From assembly GCF_007745175.1 (NCBI RefSeq), contig NZ_CP036271.1, positions 2,252,154-2,316,153 on the forward strand: DNA of 64,000 nucleotides, in the 5' to 3' direction. This DNA is from Caulifigura coniformis. GTDB taxonomy: Bacteria; Planctomycetota; Planctomycetia; Planctomycetales; Planctomycetaceae. Of this stretch, positions 51,739 to 60,705 are shown piece after piece. The notes under the pieces were generated by a model that ran no database searches, was not told the DNA's origin, and saw only the letters and a list, made by a program, of their open reading frames with translations. A program made the translations under genes and the position numbers. Within the stretch, counting starts at the first letter, position 1; every line of letters starts with the position of its first letter.

Positions 51739-52560
51739 TCAGAAGCGGAAGATCTGCGGCTGGTTCGCCGGGTTGTTCGGTCCGAGGGTTCCTCGCAGCG
51801 CCCGGCGGGGCGTGATGATGAAGAGCGTTGCCCGTGGTTTTTCGGCATCCAATGGCTCGAGGGCCACTGGAACAACTCCCTCACGAGCCGGGCCGGTGTC
51901 GCGTGCGATCGGCTCGCGCAGGATCAGCAGCTGCTCTTCCGGTCCCACAGGCGCGCTGATCGAATTGCCGGTCGTCCGCATTTGCGGCCGAAATGCGGGA
52001 GTGTTCCCGGGCAAGGGGGGCGCTGCATGAATCGCAACCTGAAGCTGCGTGGACGTCAATGAAACCACGCTGGGAACCAAGGTGATCATGTCCCCATCGG
52101 GGACCCTGGTGATGGCCGAGCGGACGTTCCCCCGCGCATCGATGTACCTCATCGGGTGCTTGATGTACCTGATTGCCATCGCCGGTCTCCCGACGGCGGC
52201 GGCGGCCGTGTGTTCTGCTTCCTGCCGGGCGTGTCCGGCGTCAACGATGTGGGGAAGCAAGGCACGCACCTGGGCGACGCGCCCGGAGCGGATGACGGTC
52301 AATGGGGACCGCGATGTCCTCTGAACATCCGCCAGGAACCGGATTTCGTTGGCTGCTTCTTCTTCCAGCGAAATCACCTGGACGTCAAAGATCACCTCCT
52401 GAGTCCGGCTGGCCCAGTTGTCGAACCAGACTTTACCGGCGGCGCACTTCTTCATCGCTGAGTTTGCGAGTTTTGCAATCCAGGGTCCGATCGGCCCCTC
52501 GGCCGCCCTGACTGGCTCCACGTTCGCCCACAACGCCGTGATGACGAGAAACGCGCGCAT
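51739..52560 (-). CDS. Secreted protein, weakly secretin-like
   Basis: A 273-residue exported protein with a signal peptide (MRAFLVITALWANVEPVRAA). GAGGGAGGG sits 3-12 bases upstream of ATG 52560. The body alternates short beta strands (IFDVQVISLEEEAANEIRFL, PLTVIRSGRVAQVRALL) and ends with RATLFIITPRR, which resembles the last strand of secretin/GspD-type domains (LLI-x-I-TPR). The N-terminal GspD N-domains are absent, so it would be only a fragment-like or specialised variant. Function is not assigned. Both flanks are palindromic repeats. Confidence 0.55.
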   Translation of the reverse strand: MRAFLVITALWANVEPVRAAEGPIGPWIAKLANSAMKKCAAGKVWFDNWASRTQEVIFDVQVISLEEEAANEIRFLADVQRTSRSPLTVIRSGRVAQVRALLPHIVDAGHARQEAEHTAAAAVGRPAMAIRYIKHPMRYIDARGNVRSAITRVPDGDMITLVPSVVSLTSTQLQVAIHAAPPLPGNTPAFRPQMRTTGNSISAPVGPEEQLLILREPIARDTGPAREGVVPVALEPLDAEKPRATLFIITPRRALRGTLGPNNPANQPQIFRF

Positions 52561-52692
52561 GCCCACCCTCCCTCGGGATCGAAAGAATTTTACATTTGGG
52601 TTGAGGATTGCCGCCAGCCGTTTTGAGTGGATGCATGTCGTGGCTGGGCGCCGTGGCCGTCCCGGCCGTGTGCGAGTGCCAGCGTTTTCACG

Positions 52693-52719
52693 GTTGCACG
52701 GCTCGCAGAGCCGTGGCAC
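52693..52719. repeat. Palindromic repeat D copy
   Basis: GTTGCACGGCTC GCA GAGCCGTGGCAC, upstream of the secreted protein gene. Confidence 0.8.
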
Positions 52720-52745
52720 ACAAGAGAGCTTTTGTGGCGTGGGAG

Positions 52746-52770
52746 CACAGGGGGCTGACGCCCCCCGCTC
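52746..52770. repeat. Palindromic repeat E copy
   Basis: Identical to 48395-48419 over 25 bases; continues GCCGG. It lies 26 bases after repeat D, just before the end of the UdgX-type gene. Confidence 0.8.
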
Positions 52771-52797
52771 GCCGGAGGGATGCGGGTGACGACGCGC

Positions 52798-54243
52798 CTA
52801 CCGGCTTCCGCTTGTCGCGAGTTGGCCTGCTCCTGCGCCGTCCGACATCGCCTGGAAAGCTGTCCTGAGGTCGTTCACCAGTTCCATCCGCATCCGTTCG
52901 CGAGCGGTCGCATCGGGCGCCCGGAGGATCGCCGAGGGATGCCAGGTCATGAGAGTCTGCCTGCACAGAGCGCTGCGCATGATCCGTCCGCGATCGCGGG
53001 TGACTTTCGCTTCACGGCCGACAACCGACTGAGCGGCGGTGGCGCCCAGGCAGACGACCACTTCCGGTTGAAGCACCGCCACTTCCGCTTCGAGCCAGGG
53101 CCTGCAGGCCGACATCGCACGGGCGGGGGGCTTCTTGTGCAGCCGACGCTCGCCGCGCGGCTCCCAGTGAAAATGTTTCACGGCATTGGTGACGTACACG
53201 TCCTCGCGATCGATCCCGGCTTCCGCGAGGGCTTCATCGAGCACGCGGCCGGCTGGCCCGACGAACGGATGCCCTTCCAGATCTTCCTGGTCGCCGGGCT
53301 GTTCACCGACGAGGACGATGCGGGCCGTTTTCGATCCTTCGCCAAACACGGTTTGCGTCGCGTCCTTGTAAAGCTCACATCCTTTGCAGTGGTCCGCCGC
53401 GGCGGCGAGTGTTTTCAGGGTCTTCCGATCGGGGAGGAATTCGGCCGCCGATCGCGGCTGGTTGGCAGTGGCCTTGTGCATGGCGGCAACCCTCCCGGGA
53501 GCGTCTTCGAGCAGCTGCGGGATCACCTGCGTTTCGGGCAAGGTGGCCCAATGCCTGACGGGCATTTCCCGCTTCATCGTTTTCAATTTGATGCGGGCCG
53601 GATTGAAAATCGATCCGTAGTACGTGCGCCACAGATCCTCGAGAGCATCGCCTTCGGGCGCTTCGCTTGAAGGAACTCCGGGCCCGTAGTGAAGACTGCG
53701 GCCGTCCCAGAGCACGGATTCATCGGGGGTGAGGATGGACCAGCGCATCTCCGGAAAACGCCGGGAGAAGAACGGGGCGACGAGCTTGAGGATGCGGTGG
53801 TCGGGCCGATGCCAGGCGACGTATTCGTCCCCGTGATCCCCCTCGATGCGACGGAAGCGGACGAACGCCTTCGCTTTGTGGGCGTCCCTGGAGACAGCCC
53901 GTTCCATGAGATGGAGGCGGTGAACGTCATCGTCGATTGCGACATCGAGCAGCTCGGGTTCTCCGTGGGTCAACCTCCAGAGGACGCGGTAGAGGAGGTC
54001 CCAGCGATGCCGATCGGAGTGACAGGCGACGCTGCGGGCCGTTTCGAGAAAGCCGGCCGGAACGCGGGGGAACATGCCGGGCGGGACGTGTTCATGGTTC
54101 TGCCCGGGCGGCCCAGCGGGCAGATCGAGCAGGGGCTGGTGGTCTTCTTCCGAACCGAAATGGACTTCTTCCGGCGGAATTCCGTCGCGAAGCTGGCGCC
54201 GGGCTGTGCGTCGCCAGTCGTCGAAATCGTGGACGAGGAGCAT
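52798..54243 (-). CDS. DUF4130 - UdgX-type uracil-DNA glycosylase fusion
   Basis: A 481-residue fusion. Residues 1-235 are DUF4130 (RWDLLYRVLWRLTHGEPELL, DEYVAWHRPDHRILKLVAPF, DLWRTYYGSIFNPARIKLKT). Residues 270-465 are a UDG of the UdgX kind: iron-sulfur Cys pair C286/C289 in DHCKGCELY, GEQPGDQED (313-321), TNAVKHFHWE, the R-loop RGERRLHKKP with H369, and HPSAILR (435-441). In UdgX the loop histidine forms a covalent bond with the uracil site. It acts on uracil in DNA in the cytoplasm. It follows a radical SAM gene by 36 bases, the arrangement described for the UDG-linked radical SAM family. Confidence 0.9.
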   Translation of the reverse strand: MLLVHDFDDWRRTARRQLRDGIPPEEVHFGSEEDHQPLLDLPAGPPGQNHEHVPPGMFPRVPAGFLETARSVACHSDRHRWDLLYRVLWRLTHGEPELLDVAIDDDVHRLHLMERAVSRDAHKAKAFVRFRRIEGDHGDEYVAWHRPDHRILKLVAPFFSRRFPEMRWSILTPDESVLWDGRSLHYGPGVPSSEAPEGDALEDLWRTYYGSIFNPARIKLKTMKREMPVRHWATLPETQVIPQLLEDAPGRVAAMHKATANQPRSAAEFLPDRKTLKTLAAAADHCKGCELYKDATQTVFGEGSKTARIVLVGEQPGDQEDLEGHPFVGPAGRVLDEALAEAGIDREDVYVTNAVKHFHWEPRGERRLHKKPPARAMSACRPWLEAEVAVLQPEVVVCLGATAAQSVVGREAKVTRDRGRIMRSALCRQTLMTWHPSAILRAPDATARERMRMELVNDLRTAFQAMSDGAGAGQLATSGSR

Positions 54244-54279
54244 GGCTGAAGGCCGGACAGGATCCGGCGGTTCGAAACG

Positions 54280-55515
54280 TCAGGCCTCCGCAAACAGCGA
54301 GAGTTGCCTGGACGACACTTTCGGGTGCAACTTGCGGACCAGTTGGGGGCATTCCAACAGCTGTGAGCGCGGTTTGTGGTCGGCGGTGGCAACGAAATGC
54401 TGGACGCGGCTCCACGGAACGCGCAGCTTCCGCAGGTCGTCGGCGCGCAGCGTGCGGTGCCGCCGCGAAACGATGATCCTGTCGACGGTTTTCACCCCAA
54501 GGCCCGGAATGCGGAGCAGCATCTCGCGGTCGGCGCGATTCACGTCGACGGGAAACTGCTCGCGATGGTGCAACGCCCAGGCGAGCTTGGGATCGACATC
54601 GAGATCGAGGTTCGGTTTCGCGGGGGTGACGAGTTCCTCAAGCTGGAAGCCGTAGAACCGCAGCAGCCAGTCGGCCTGATAGAGCCGGTGTTCCCGGACG
54701 AGCGGGGGAGTCTGTGCGGGGAGGCGGGCATCGGCATGCGGGATGGGGCTGTAGGCGGAGTAGTACACGCGGCGCATCTTCCTTCGAGAGTAGAGGTGAT
54801 GGGCCGTCGCAAGGATGTCCGCATCGGGGGTCGGCGTGGCGCCGACGATCATCTGCGTGCTCTGGCCTGCGGGAGCGAAAGGGGGGGCGCTGAACCCGGC
54901 CTGCCGATCGTCGCGCTGGGCGTCGATGCGGACCTTGATGTCGGTCATCGACTGTTCGATGTCGGACCGTTTCTTTTCGGGCGCGAGCTGGACGAGGTCG
55001 TGCTCGGTCGGCAGTTCGATGTTCACGCTGATGCGGTCGGCCCAACGGCCGGCTTCGGCGATTAACTCTCCGGAGGCGCGGGGGATCGTCTTGAGGTGGA
55101 TGTAGCCTCCGTAGCCATGTTCGACACGCAGGGTGCGGGCGACGGCGACCAGGTGCTCCATGGTGTAGTTGGCGTCCTGGATGATGCCGGAGCTGAGGAA
55201 CAGGCCCTCGATGTAATTCCGCCGGTAGAACTCGAGGGTGAGGCGGACGACTTCGTCGGTGGAGAAGCGGGCGCGGGGGACGTCGCTGGTGATGCGGTTG
55301 ACGCAGTACTGGCAGTCGTAGATGCAGTAGTTGGTGAGGAGGATTTTGAGCAGCGACACACAGCGTCCATCGGGCGTGTAGCTGTGGCAGATGCCCATTC
55401 CCTCGGTGCTTCCGATGCGGCTGCCGGGGCGCGTGGACTTTGAGCCGCTGCTGGCGCACGAGGCGTCGTACTTGGCCGCATCGGCGAGGATGGCGAGCTT
55501 TTCGTGGACGTTCAC
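54280..55515 (-). CDS. Radical SAM protein linked to UDG (putative DNA modification/repair)
   Basis: A 411-residue radical SAM enzyme. EKLAILADAAKYDASCASSG at the N-terminus and the [4Fe-4S] motif NYCIYDCQYC (C64, C68, C71) are present, followed by the TIM-barrel strands (FLSSGIIQDANYTMEHLVAV, ISVNIELPTEHDLVQLAPEK, KVRIDAQ). The C-terminus is a helix-hairpin-helix DNA-binding unit (VNRADREMLLRIPGLGVKTV). This matches the family of radical SAM proteins paired with DUF4130/UdgX. The start is set at GTG 55515, where MNVHEKLAIL begins the homology; the frame extends to 56295 without homology. The substrate is unknown. Confidence 0.9.
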   Translation of the reverse strand: MNVHEKLAILADAAKYDASCASSGSKSTRPGSRIGSTEGMGICHSYTPDGRCVSLLKILLTNYCIYDCQYCVNRITSDVPRARFSTDEVVRLTLEFYRRNYIEGLFLSSGIIQDANYTMEHLVAVARTLRVEHGYGGYIHLKTIPRASGELIAEAGRWADRISVNIELPTEHDLVQLAPEKKRSDIEQSMTDIKVRIDAQRDDRQAGFSAPPFAPAGQSTQMIVGATPTPDADILATAHHLYSRRKMRRVYYSAYSPIPHADARLPAQTPPLVREHRLYQADWLLRFYGFQLEELVTPAKPNLDLDVDPKLAWALHHREQFPVDVNRADREMLLRIPGLGVKTVDRIIVSRRHRTLRADDLRKLRVPWSRVQHFVATADHKPRSQLLECPQLVRKLHPKVSSRQLSLFAEA

Positions 55516-55778
55516 GACGCGATCCGCAGGGGAAAACCGGGCCAGGACTGCGCATGGCGGACAATGTGAACAAATGTACACATTCAGGCACGTTTCGGAA
55601 AGACGCCGGACCGTCAGAACGGTGTTGACGGCGAGAAATGGCACGGCCGCTGCAATTGCTGAAAAAAGCGAGAAGGGGGAGGGGAGGGTGGAAGGACGCT
55701 TGCCCAGGCTGCGGTCGGGGCGAGAAGATGACACCTCGGTTTCGAAGCTTTGCGGCCAGGCATTTCGACCGTTGAATA

Positions 55779-56291
55779 ATGAAGTCCGACGAACTGATTC
55801 CACTCGTTTACAACGAGCTCCGGCGGCTGGCGTCGCGCAAGCTGACGCGTGAGACGCCGGGGCAGACTCTCCAGGCGACCGCGCTCGTTCATGAGGCGTA
55901 TGTCCGCCTTGTGGCGAACCAGCCGGAACTCCGCTGGAAGAGCCGGGGGCATTTCTTTGCCGCGGCTGCGGAGGCGATGCGGCGGATCCTTGTCGAGAAG
56001 GCGCGGCACCGGGAGACGGCGAAGGCAGGAGGAGGCAGGCAGCGGTTGCCGCTGAGCGATTCCGTCGTCGCGGCGGATGACGAGCCGGAAATTGACGTGC
56101 TGGCCCTGGATGAAATGATCGACGAGCTGGCTGGCCACGATCCGCAGGCGGCGGAGCTGGTGAAGCTGCGGTACTTTGCCGGTTTTGGGCATGTGGAGGC
56201 GGCGGAGGTTCTGGGGATCGAGCGGCGCGCGGCAGATCGTTTGTGGCTGCTCGCTCGGACGTGGCTGTTCCGACGGCTTTCGACGAGCTGA
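55779..56291 (+). CDS. ECF-type sigma factor, planctomycete-specific branch
   Basis: A 170-residue sigma factor. MKSDELIPLVYNELRRLASR begins sigma region 2, with TLQATALVHEAYVRLV, and the region-4 HTH is in GFGHVEAAEVLGIERRAADR. The short leader and TLQATALVHEAYVRL motif define the planctomycete ECF family (Sigma70_ECF). It lies directly upstream of a Ser/Thr kinase gene (132 bases) on the same strand, a pairing typical of these bacteria, in which the kinase may control the sigma factor by phosphorylation. Target promoters cannot be seen. Confidence 0.92.
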   Translation: MKSDELIPLVYNELRRLASRKLTRETPGQTLQATALVHEAYVRLVANQPELRWKSRGHFFAAAAEAMRRILVEKARHRETAKAGGGRQRLPLSDSVVAADDEPEIDVLALDEMIDELAGHDPQAAELVKLRYFAGFGHVEAAEVLGIERRAADRLWLLARTWLFRRLSTS

Positions 56292-56423
56292 ACACCGCCG
56301 TTGCTTGCGGGATGGCGGGGCGTGGTCGACGATGGCGTGATGTGGCGGCGGGTGGAGTCCGCTGTCGAGCACGGCGCTGTCGAGAGCGCGAAGCGATCTG
56401 CGAAACACGGGCCGGGGTGAGAC

Positions 56424-59400
56424 GTGTCGGACTGGAACGAACGGGCCAATGAGATTTTTCTCAAGGCGACCGAAATCGAGGACGCTCAGGAGCGTCTCGA
56501 GTTTCTGGCCGAGGCGTGCAGGGACGACGCGGGGCTGCGTCAGTCGGTCGACGAGCTGCTGCAGGCCTGCAGCCGGGCGGGCGATTTCCTGGAGCGTCCG
56601 CTGTCGCATCTTCCTTCGGCGCTGAAGACGGCCGAGCTGACGCTGATGCCCGAGCGGGTGGGCCGGTACAAGGTGATCGAAGAGCTGGGCGCGGGCGGGA
56701 TGGGGGTGGTTTACCGGGCGTGGCAGGAGACGCCGGTGAAGCGGTTCGTGGCGCTCAAGATCATCAAGCCCGGAATCGATACGCGGCAGACGATCGTGCG
56801 TTTCGAATCGGAGCGGCAGGTGCTCGCGATGATGGAGCATCCGAACATCGCCCGGGTGCTCGATGCCGGAGCGACGGACGAGGGACGCCCGTTCTTCGTC
56901 ATGGAGGTCGTGACCGGGGTCCCGATCACTCACTTCTGCGACGACCAGTCACTCGATGTGCCGGAGCGACTGAACCTGTTCATTGATGTCTGCGGCGCCA
57001 TCCAGCACGCGCACCAGAAGGGAATCATTCACCGGGACCTGAAGCCGTCGAACATCCTGGTCACGGTCCAGGATGGTCACCCGGTGGTGAAGGTCATCGA
57101 CTTTGGCGTGGCGAAAGCGATCGGTCCGGAGGCCGCGGACAATACGCTCACGTCGGCCGCGCAGTGGGTGGGGACTCCGCTGTACATGAGCCCGGAGCAG
57201 GCCTCCGGGTCCTCGGCGGACATCGACACGCGCAGCGACGTCTATTCGCTGGGCGTGATTCTGTACGAGCTCCTGTCGGGGACGACGCCCTTCGATGCGG
57301 AGACGCTGGCGCGGACGCACGAGGTGGAGAGGCGTCGCATTATCTGTGAGGAGGAGCCGACGTATCCGAGCGCGCGTGTGGCGGCGCTCGACCTGGGCGA
57401 CCGCACGCGGGTGGCCGGTGAAGGACGGAACGAAACCCGCAGGCTGAGCCGGCAGTTGCGAGGAGAGCTGGACTGGATCGTCATGAAGGCTCTGGAGAAG
57501 GATCGGAATCGCAGGTACGACTCGGTGGGCGCCCTGACCGCGGATATCGAGCGGTTCCTTGGTGGAGAGCCCGTTTCGGCCGGACCGCCTTCACAGGTCT
57601 ACCGACTCAAGAAGCTGGCGTGGCGTCACAGGCGGGCATTGACGGCAAGCCTGGCGATCGTGGTGGCGCTGGTCGCCGGCACGACGGTCGCCATCTGGCA
57701 GGCCATCGAGGCGAATGGGGCCCGAATCCTGGCGGACGACCGTCTGAGGACGTCTGAACTGATCCGGACCGACCTGAAGCTGGCCCGGGAAAGAGCCGAC
57801 GCGGAGCGCGACCGCGCGCGGGGCAGCGAACTGGCATCGAGGCGGCTCCTGTACGCCTCGGAAATGCGTCTGGCGGTCGATGCCTGGAAGGCGAACGACG
57901 TCCGCCGGATGAGGGAGATTCTTGCCAGACACAGGCCTCGCCCGGGCGAGGTCGATCACCGCGGATTCGAATGGCACTTCCTGCACAGCCAGACCGGCAT
58001 TCAATCGCAGGATCTGTACAAGTCATCGAAACCGATGCACTACATCCGGATTTCGCCGGATCAGAGGACGATTGCCGCGGCCGGCGCGGACGGGCAGATC
58101 CATCTTTTTGACGGGCAATCGCTGGAGCGGATCTTCTCGATCGACGCCGGGCCGAGCGAATTGAACGCGGTCGAGTTTTCGGCTGACAGTTCGAGGATCT
58201 ACTCGGGCGATGATGCCGGCACGATTGCCGAGTGGAATCTTGTGACGGGGGACGAAGTGCGCCGAATCCAGGCGCATCAGGAGCAGGTCTTCGGGCTCGT
58301 GGCGCTGCCTGCGATGAACGCACTTGTCAGTGCCGGCCCGGATCGACTGATGCACGTCTGGAATCTGCCGGATCTCACACTGCGCGGCGCGCATGCTCAT
58401 CATACGGCGACGATCCAGGCGCTCGCGGCGGCCCCGGCCGGAGACTGGGTTGCGGCCGGGGCGGATGACGACCATGTGTCTGTCTGGGATCTCAAATCTT
58501 CAGGGCCGATGTGGGCCCAGGCCGACCAGCCGATCTCACGGGTCAACAACCTGGCCGTCTCCCCGGATGGCCGTCTGCTGGCGACGGCCCATCTGAGCGG
58601 GCTTCTGACGTTCCGCGAATCGCTCAGCGGAGGTTTTCTGGGGCAGTATGTGTTTCCGGACTCGTTGCATTCGGTGGCCTTCACTCCCATGACGCACAAA
58701 GGGGCGTCGAGCCTGTGGGTCGCCGTGGGCGATCGAAGCGGCAGCATTTATCTCTACCCGGGCGCGATGTTCGCGCTGCACTCCGACTTGTTCCCGACGT
58801 CGACCATCGGGCAGGCACGCCATTGGCAGGCCCATGAAGGAAAGGTGTACGCGATGGCATTCACCGGCGACGGCCGGCGACTTCTGACTGCGGGGCAGGA
58901 CGGGGCGATCAAGGCCTGGAATTACGAGGGGAGTTCCAGTTCACGACGGTTGCCGGGAAGAATCCATGACTTCGCGCTCATCTCCAATGATCGCGTCGCC
59001 ACGGGCGACGACACCTGCGTAAGGCTCTCGCCGCTCTCCAAAGAAGGCCCGGTCCAGACCATCAAAGTTGCAGGCTATGGAGGGAGTCTGCAGTACGCGT
59101 CCGAGGCGGATACACTTTTTTTCTACGGGGCCCGAAGCAAGATTTACTCGGCTCCTGCGAGCGGCGGAACAGCGCGACTGGTGCATGCCAGACCCGCTGA
59201 GCTGCAGTATGGGCAATTTGCGGTTGATTCCAGCGGGAACAAACTGGCAGTCGTTCTGCTGTCGTCCGACCGTGTGGTGACGACTGGAGTGGGATTTCCG
59301 CTGCTTCCGGAGGTCCCCCCCATCCCCTGCGCGAGTGTCATTCACGAGATGCGTTTCTCGCGTGACGGCCACCTGGCGTTCGACCAGAGCAAAGACGTTC

Positions 59401-59885
59401 TGATTGCCGACTGCGAGACCGGCGAGATCGTGCAGACGCTGAAGGGGCATCAGACGACGGTCATGGACTTCGAATTCTCACCGGACGGCCGGAGGCTGGC
59501 CACGGTGTCTGGAGATCGCACGGTTCGTGTCTGGGACTGGAAGGAAGGAAAAGAGCTGTGGCGGGAGGTCGCCCACACCAATGAAGCCTATGCGGTCACG
59601 TTCTCGCCGGACGGCGAGACGGTCGCCACAGCCGGGACGGATGCAGCCCTGCGCCTGTGGCGCTGGAAGGAGAACACGCTGGTGCTGGAATACCGTCTGA
59701 TCGACTGGCCGGTCGATCAGATCCAGTTTTCCGATGACGGCATGAAGTTACTTGTTCATGCCGACGACGGGCTGCGGATCTACGACGCGACGGCCGCTCC
59801 TTCCGAAACGTCGCCGAGCCTCAATGAGGATCTGCCGGGCGCAGCGAAGACGGGCCTGGAGAAGCGGCCTGCCGGTCCTGGATGA
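56424..59885 (+). CDS. Membrane Ser/Thr protein kinase with WD40 sensor domain
   Basis: A 1153-residue eukaryotic-like kinase. Kinase residues include ELGAGGMGVVYRAW (87-100), catalytic K112 in VALKIIK, HRDLKPSN with D205, and DFG D226. GVILYELLSGTTPFDAETLA and DWIVMKALEKDRNRRYDSVG close the domain. A transmembrane segment is near residue 405 (LTASLAIVVALVAGTTVAIW), and WD40 repeats follow (for example VTGDEVRRIQAHQEQVFGLV, VSVWDLKS, VRVWDWKEGKELW), with about seven or more blades in two groups, probably outside the cytoplasm. GTG 56424 is the likely start. Paired with the upstream sigma factor. Confidence 0.92.
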   Translation: MSDWNERANEIFLKATEIEDAQERLEFLAEACRDDAGLRQSVDELLQACSRAGDFLERPLSHLPSALKTAELTLMPERVGRYKVIEELGAGGMGVVYRAWQETPVKRFVALKIIKPGIDTRQTIVRFESERQVLAMMEHPNIARVLDAGATDEGRPFFVMEVVTGVPITHFCDDQSLDVPERLNLFIDVCGAIQHAHQKGIIHRDLKPSNILVTVQDGHPVVKVIDFGVAKAIGPEAADNTLTSAAQWVGTPLYMSPEQASGSSADIDTRSDVYSLGVILYELLSGTTPFDAETLARTHEVERRRIICEEEPTYPSARVAALDLGDRTRVAGEGRNETRRLSRQLRGELDWIVMKALEKDRNRRYDSVGALTADIERFLGGEPVSAGPPSQVYRLKKLAWRHRRALTASLAIVVALVAGTTVAIWQAIEANGARILADDRLRTSELIRTDLKLARERADAERDRARGSELASRRLLYASEMRLAVDAWKANDVRRMREILARHRPRPGEVDHRGFEWHFLHSQTGIQSQDLYKSSKPMHYIRISPDQRTIAAAGADGQIHLFDGQSLERIFSIDAGPSELNAVEFSADSSRIYSGDDAGTIAEWNLVTGDEVRRIQAHQEQVFGLVALPAMNALVSAGPDRLMHVWNLPDLTLRGAHAHHTATIQALAAAPAGDWVAAGADDDHVSVWDLKSSGPMWAQADQPISRVNNLAVSPDGRLLATAHLSGLLTFRESLSGGFLGQYVFPDSLHSVAFTPMTHKGASSLWVAVGDRSGSIYLYPGAMFALHSDLFPTSTIGQARHWQAHEGKVYAMAFTGDGRRLLTAGQDGAIKAWNYEGSSSSRRLPGRIHDFALISNDRVATGDDTCVRLSPLSKEGPVQTIKVAGYGGSLQYASEADTLFFYGARSKIYSAPASGGTARLVHARPAELQYGQFAVDSSGNKLAVVLLSSDRVVTTGVGFPLLPEVPPIPCASVIHEMRFSRDGHLAFDQSKDVLIADCETGEIVQTLKGHQTTVMDFEFSPDGRRLATVSGDRTVRVWDWKEGKELWREVAHTNEAYAVTFSPDGETVATAGTDAALRLWRWKENTLVLEYRLIDWPVDQIQFSDDGMKLLVHADDGLRIYDATAAPSETSPSLNEDLPGAAKTGLEKRPAGPG

Positions 59886-59979
59886 CTCATCGCGAGTAGC
59901 TGCCTGGAAACCGGGGCGTCGCGGGGGGACATCCGGGGATCGTGTCGTGTCAGGCGGCCGTGCGTTTCGGAGAGGCGAA

Positions 59980-60420
59980 CTAGATTGCGCTGGCGACAGC
60001 CAGGCCTGGATCGCTTTCACCGGAGCGGGCGCGTTCTTCACTGCGCGACCATTCTTCGGCTTCCCGTTCGGTGACGGGGGCCGAATCCTTCAGGCGATAG
60101 CGTTCGGCCGACTCCCAGGTGAAGAAGCGGCGGAACCAGAGCATGTTCATGACGCGCGGCTGGGGGGCGATGAGCCTGACGGCGACGCCCTGTTCGAACC
60201 AGTCGAAGAGCATGCCGAAGAAACCGCTCGGCACGAACTTGACCGTCGACATGTTGACGGCGATGGATCGACACCGTTCGCGCTGGATCAGGACCGCGAG
60301 GGTATCGCGAAGCAGGGACAGGTCGGCGCCGTCCCAGATCTCCATATCGCCAATGTCGACGACGGTCACTCCGTGCTCGTCGCGGGTGGACAACCCGTGA
60401 GTATATTTACGCTCTGCCAT
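59980..60420 (-). CDS. STAS-domain protein (anti-sigma-factor antagonist-like)
   Basis: A 146-residue protein. THGLSTRDEHGVTVVDIGDM and IWDGADLSLLRDTLAVLIQR then RSIAVNMSTVKFVPSGFFGM form the STAS core; S65 in VPSGFFGM occupies the place of the phosphorylated Ser in SpoIIAA/RsbV. A C-terminal acidic tail (~35 residues, rich in Glu/Arg/Ser) is unusual. The role would be partner switching, with a kinase-type anti-sigma as the usual partner; the closest candidate in the window is the ATPase fusion at 41.9 kb. ATG 60420 is chosen; a frame start at 60501 adds 27 non-homologous residues. Convergent with the WD40 kinase gene. Confidence 0.85.
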   Translation of the reverse strand: MAERKYTHGLSTRDEHGVTVVDIGDMEIWDGADLSLLRDTLAVLIQRERCRSIAVNMSTVKFVPSGFFGMLFDWFEQGVAVRLIAPQPRVMNMLWFRRFFTWESAERYRLKDSAPVTEREAEEWSRSEERARSGESDPGLAVASAI

Positions 60421-60705
60421 CGTGAATCCCGGTGGTGAGTCGAACGCCGCGAATCGATGCATCGCGGTGGTCGGCTCACACTGACGCAATGATTGGACCA
60501 CACAGGGAACGCAAACATGCTACGGATTCTGCAAGCACTTCACCGAAAACAACTTATTCGCCAGAAGAATGGAGAAATGCTGCGGCGCAAAATGATCCGT
60601 GATGCCGGGTTGCGACAGATTCTGCCGCCAAAAATCAACATCCCGTTACGATCGAATCACGACTAAAACGGACGATCGGCACCCTGAATTTTATTGAACG
60701 CATCA

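Noticed and set aside
55516-56295. 260-codon N-terminal extension of the radical SAM ORF
   Set aside because: Low-complexity Pro/Ser/Arg and antisense to the ECF sigma gene; homology begins at GTG 55515.
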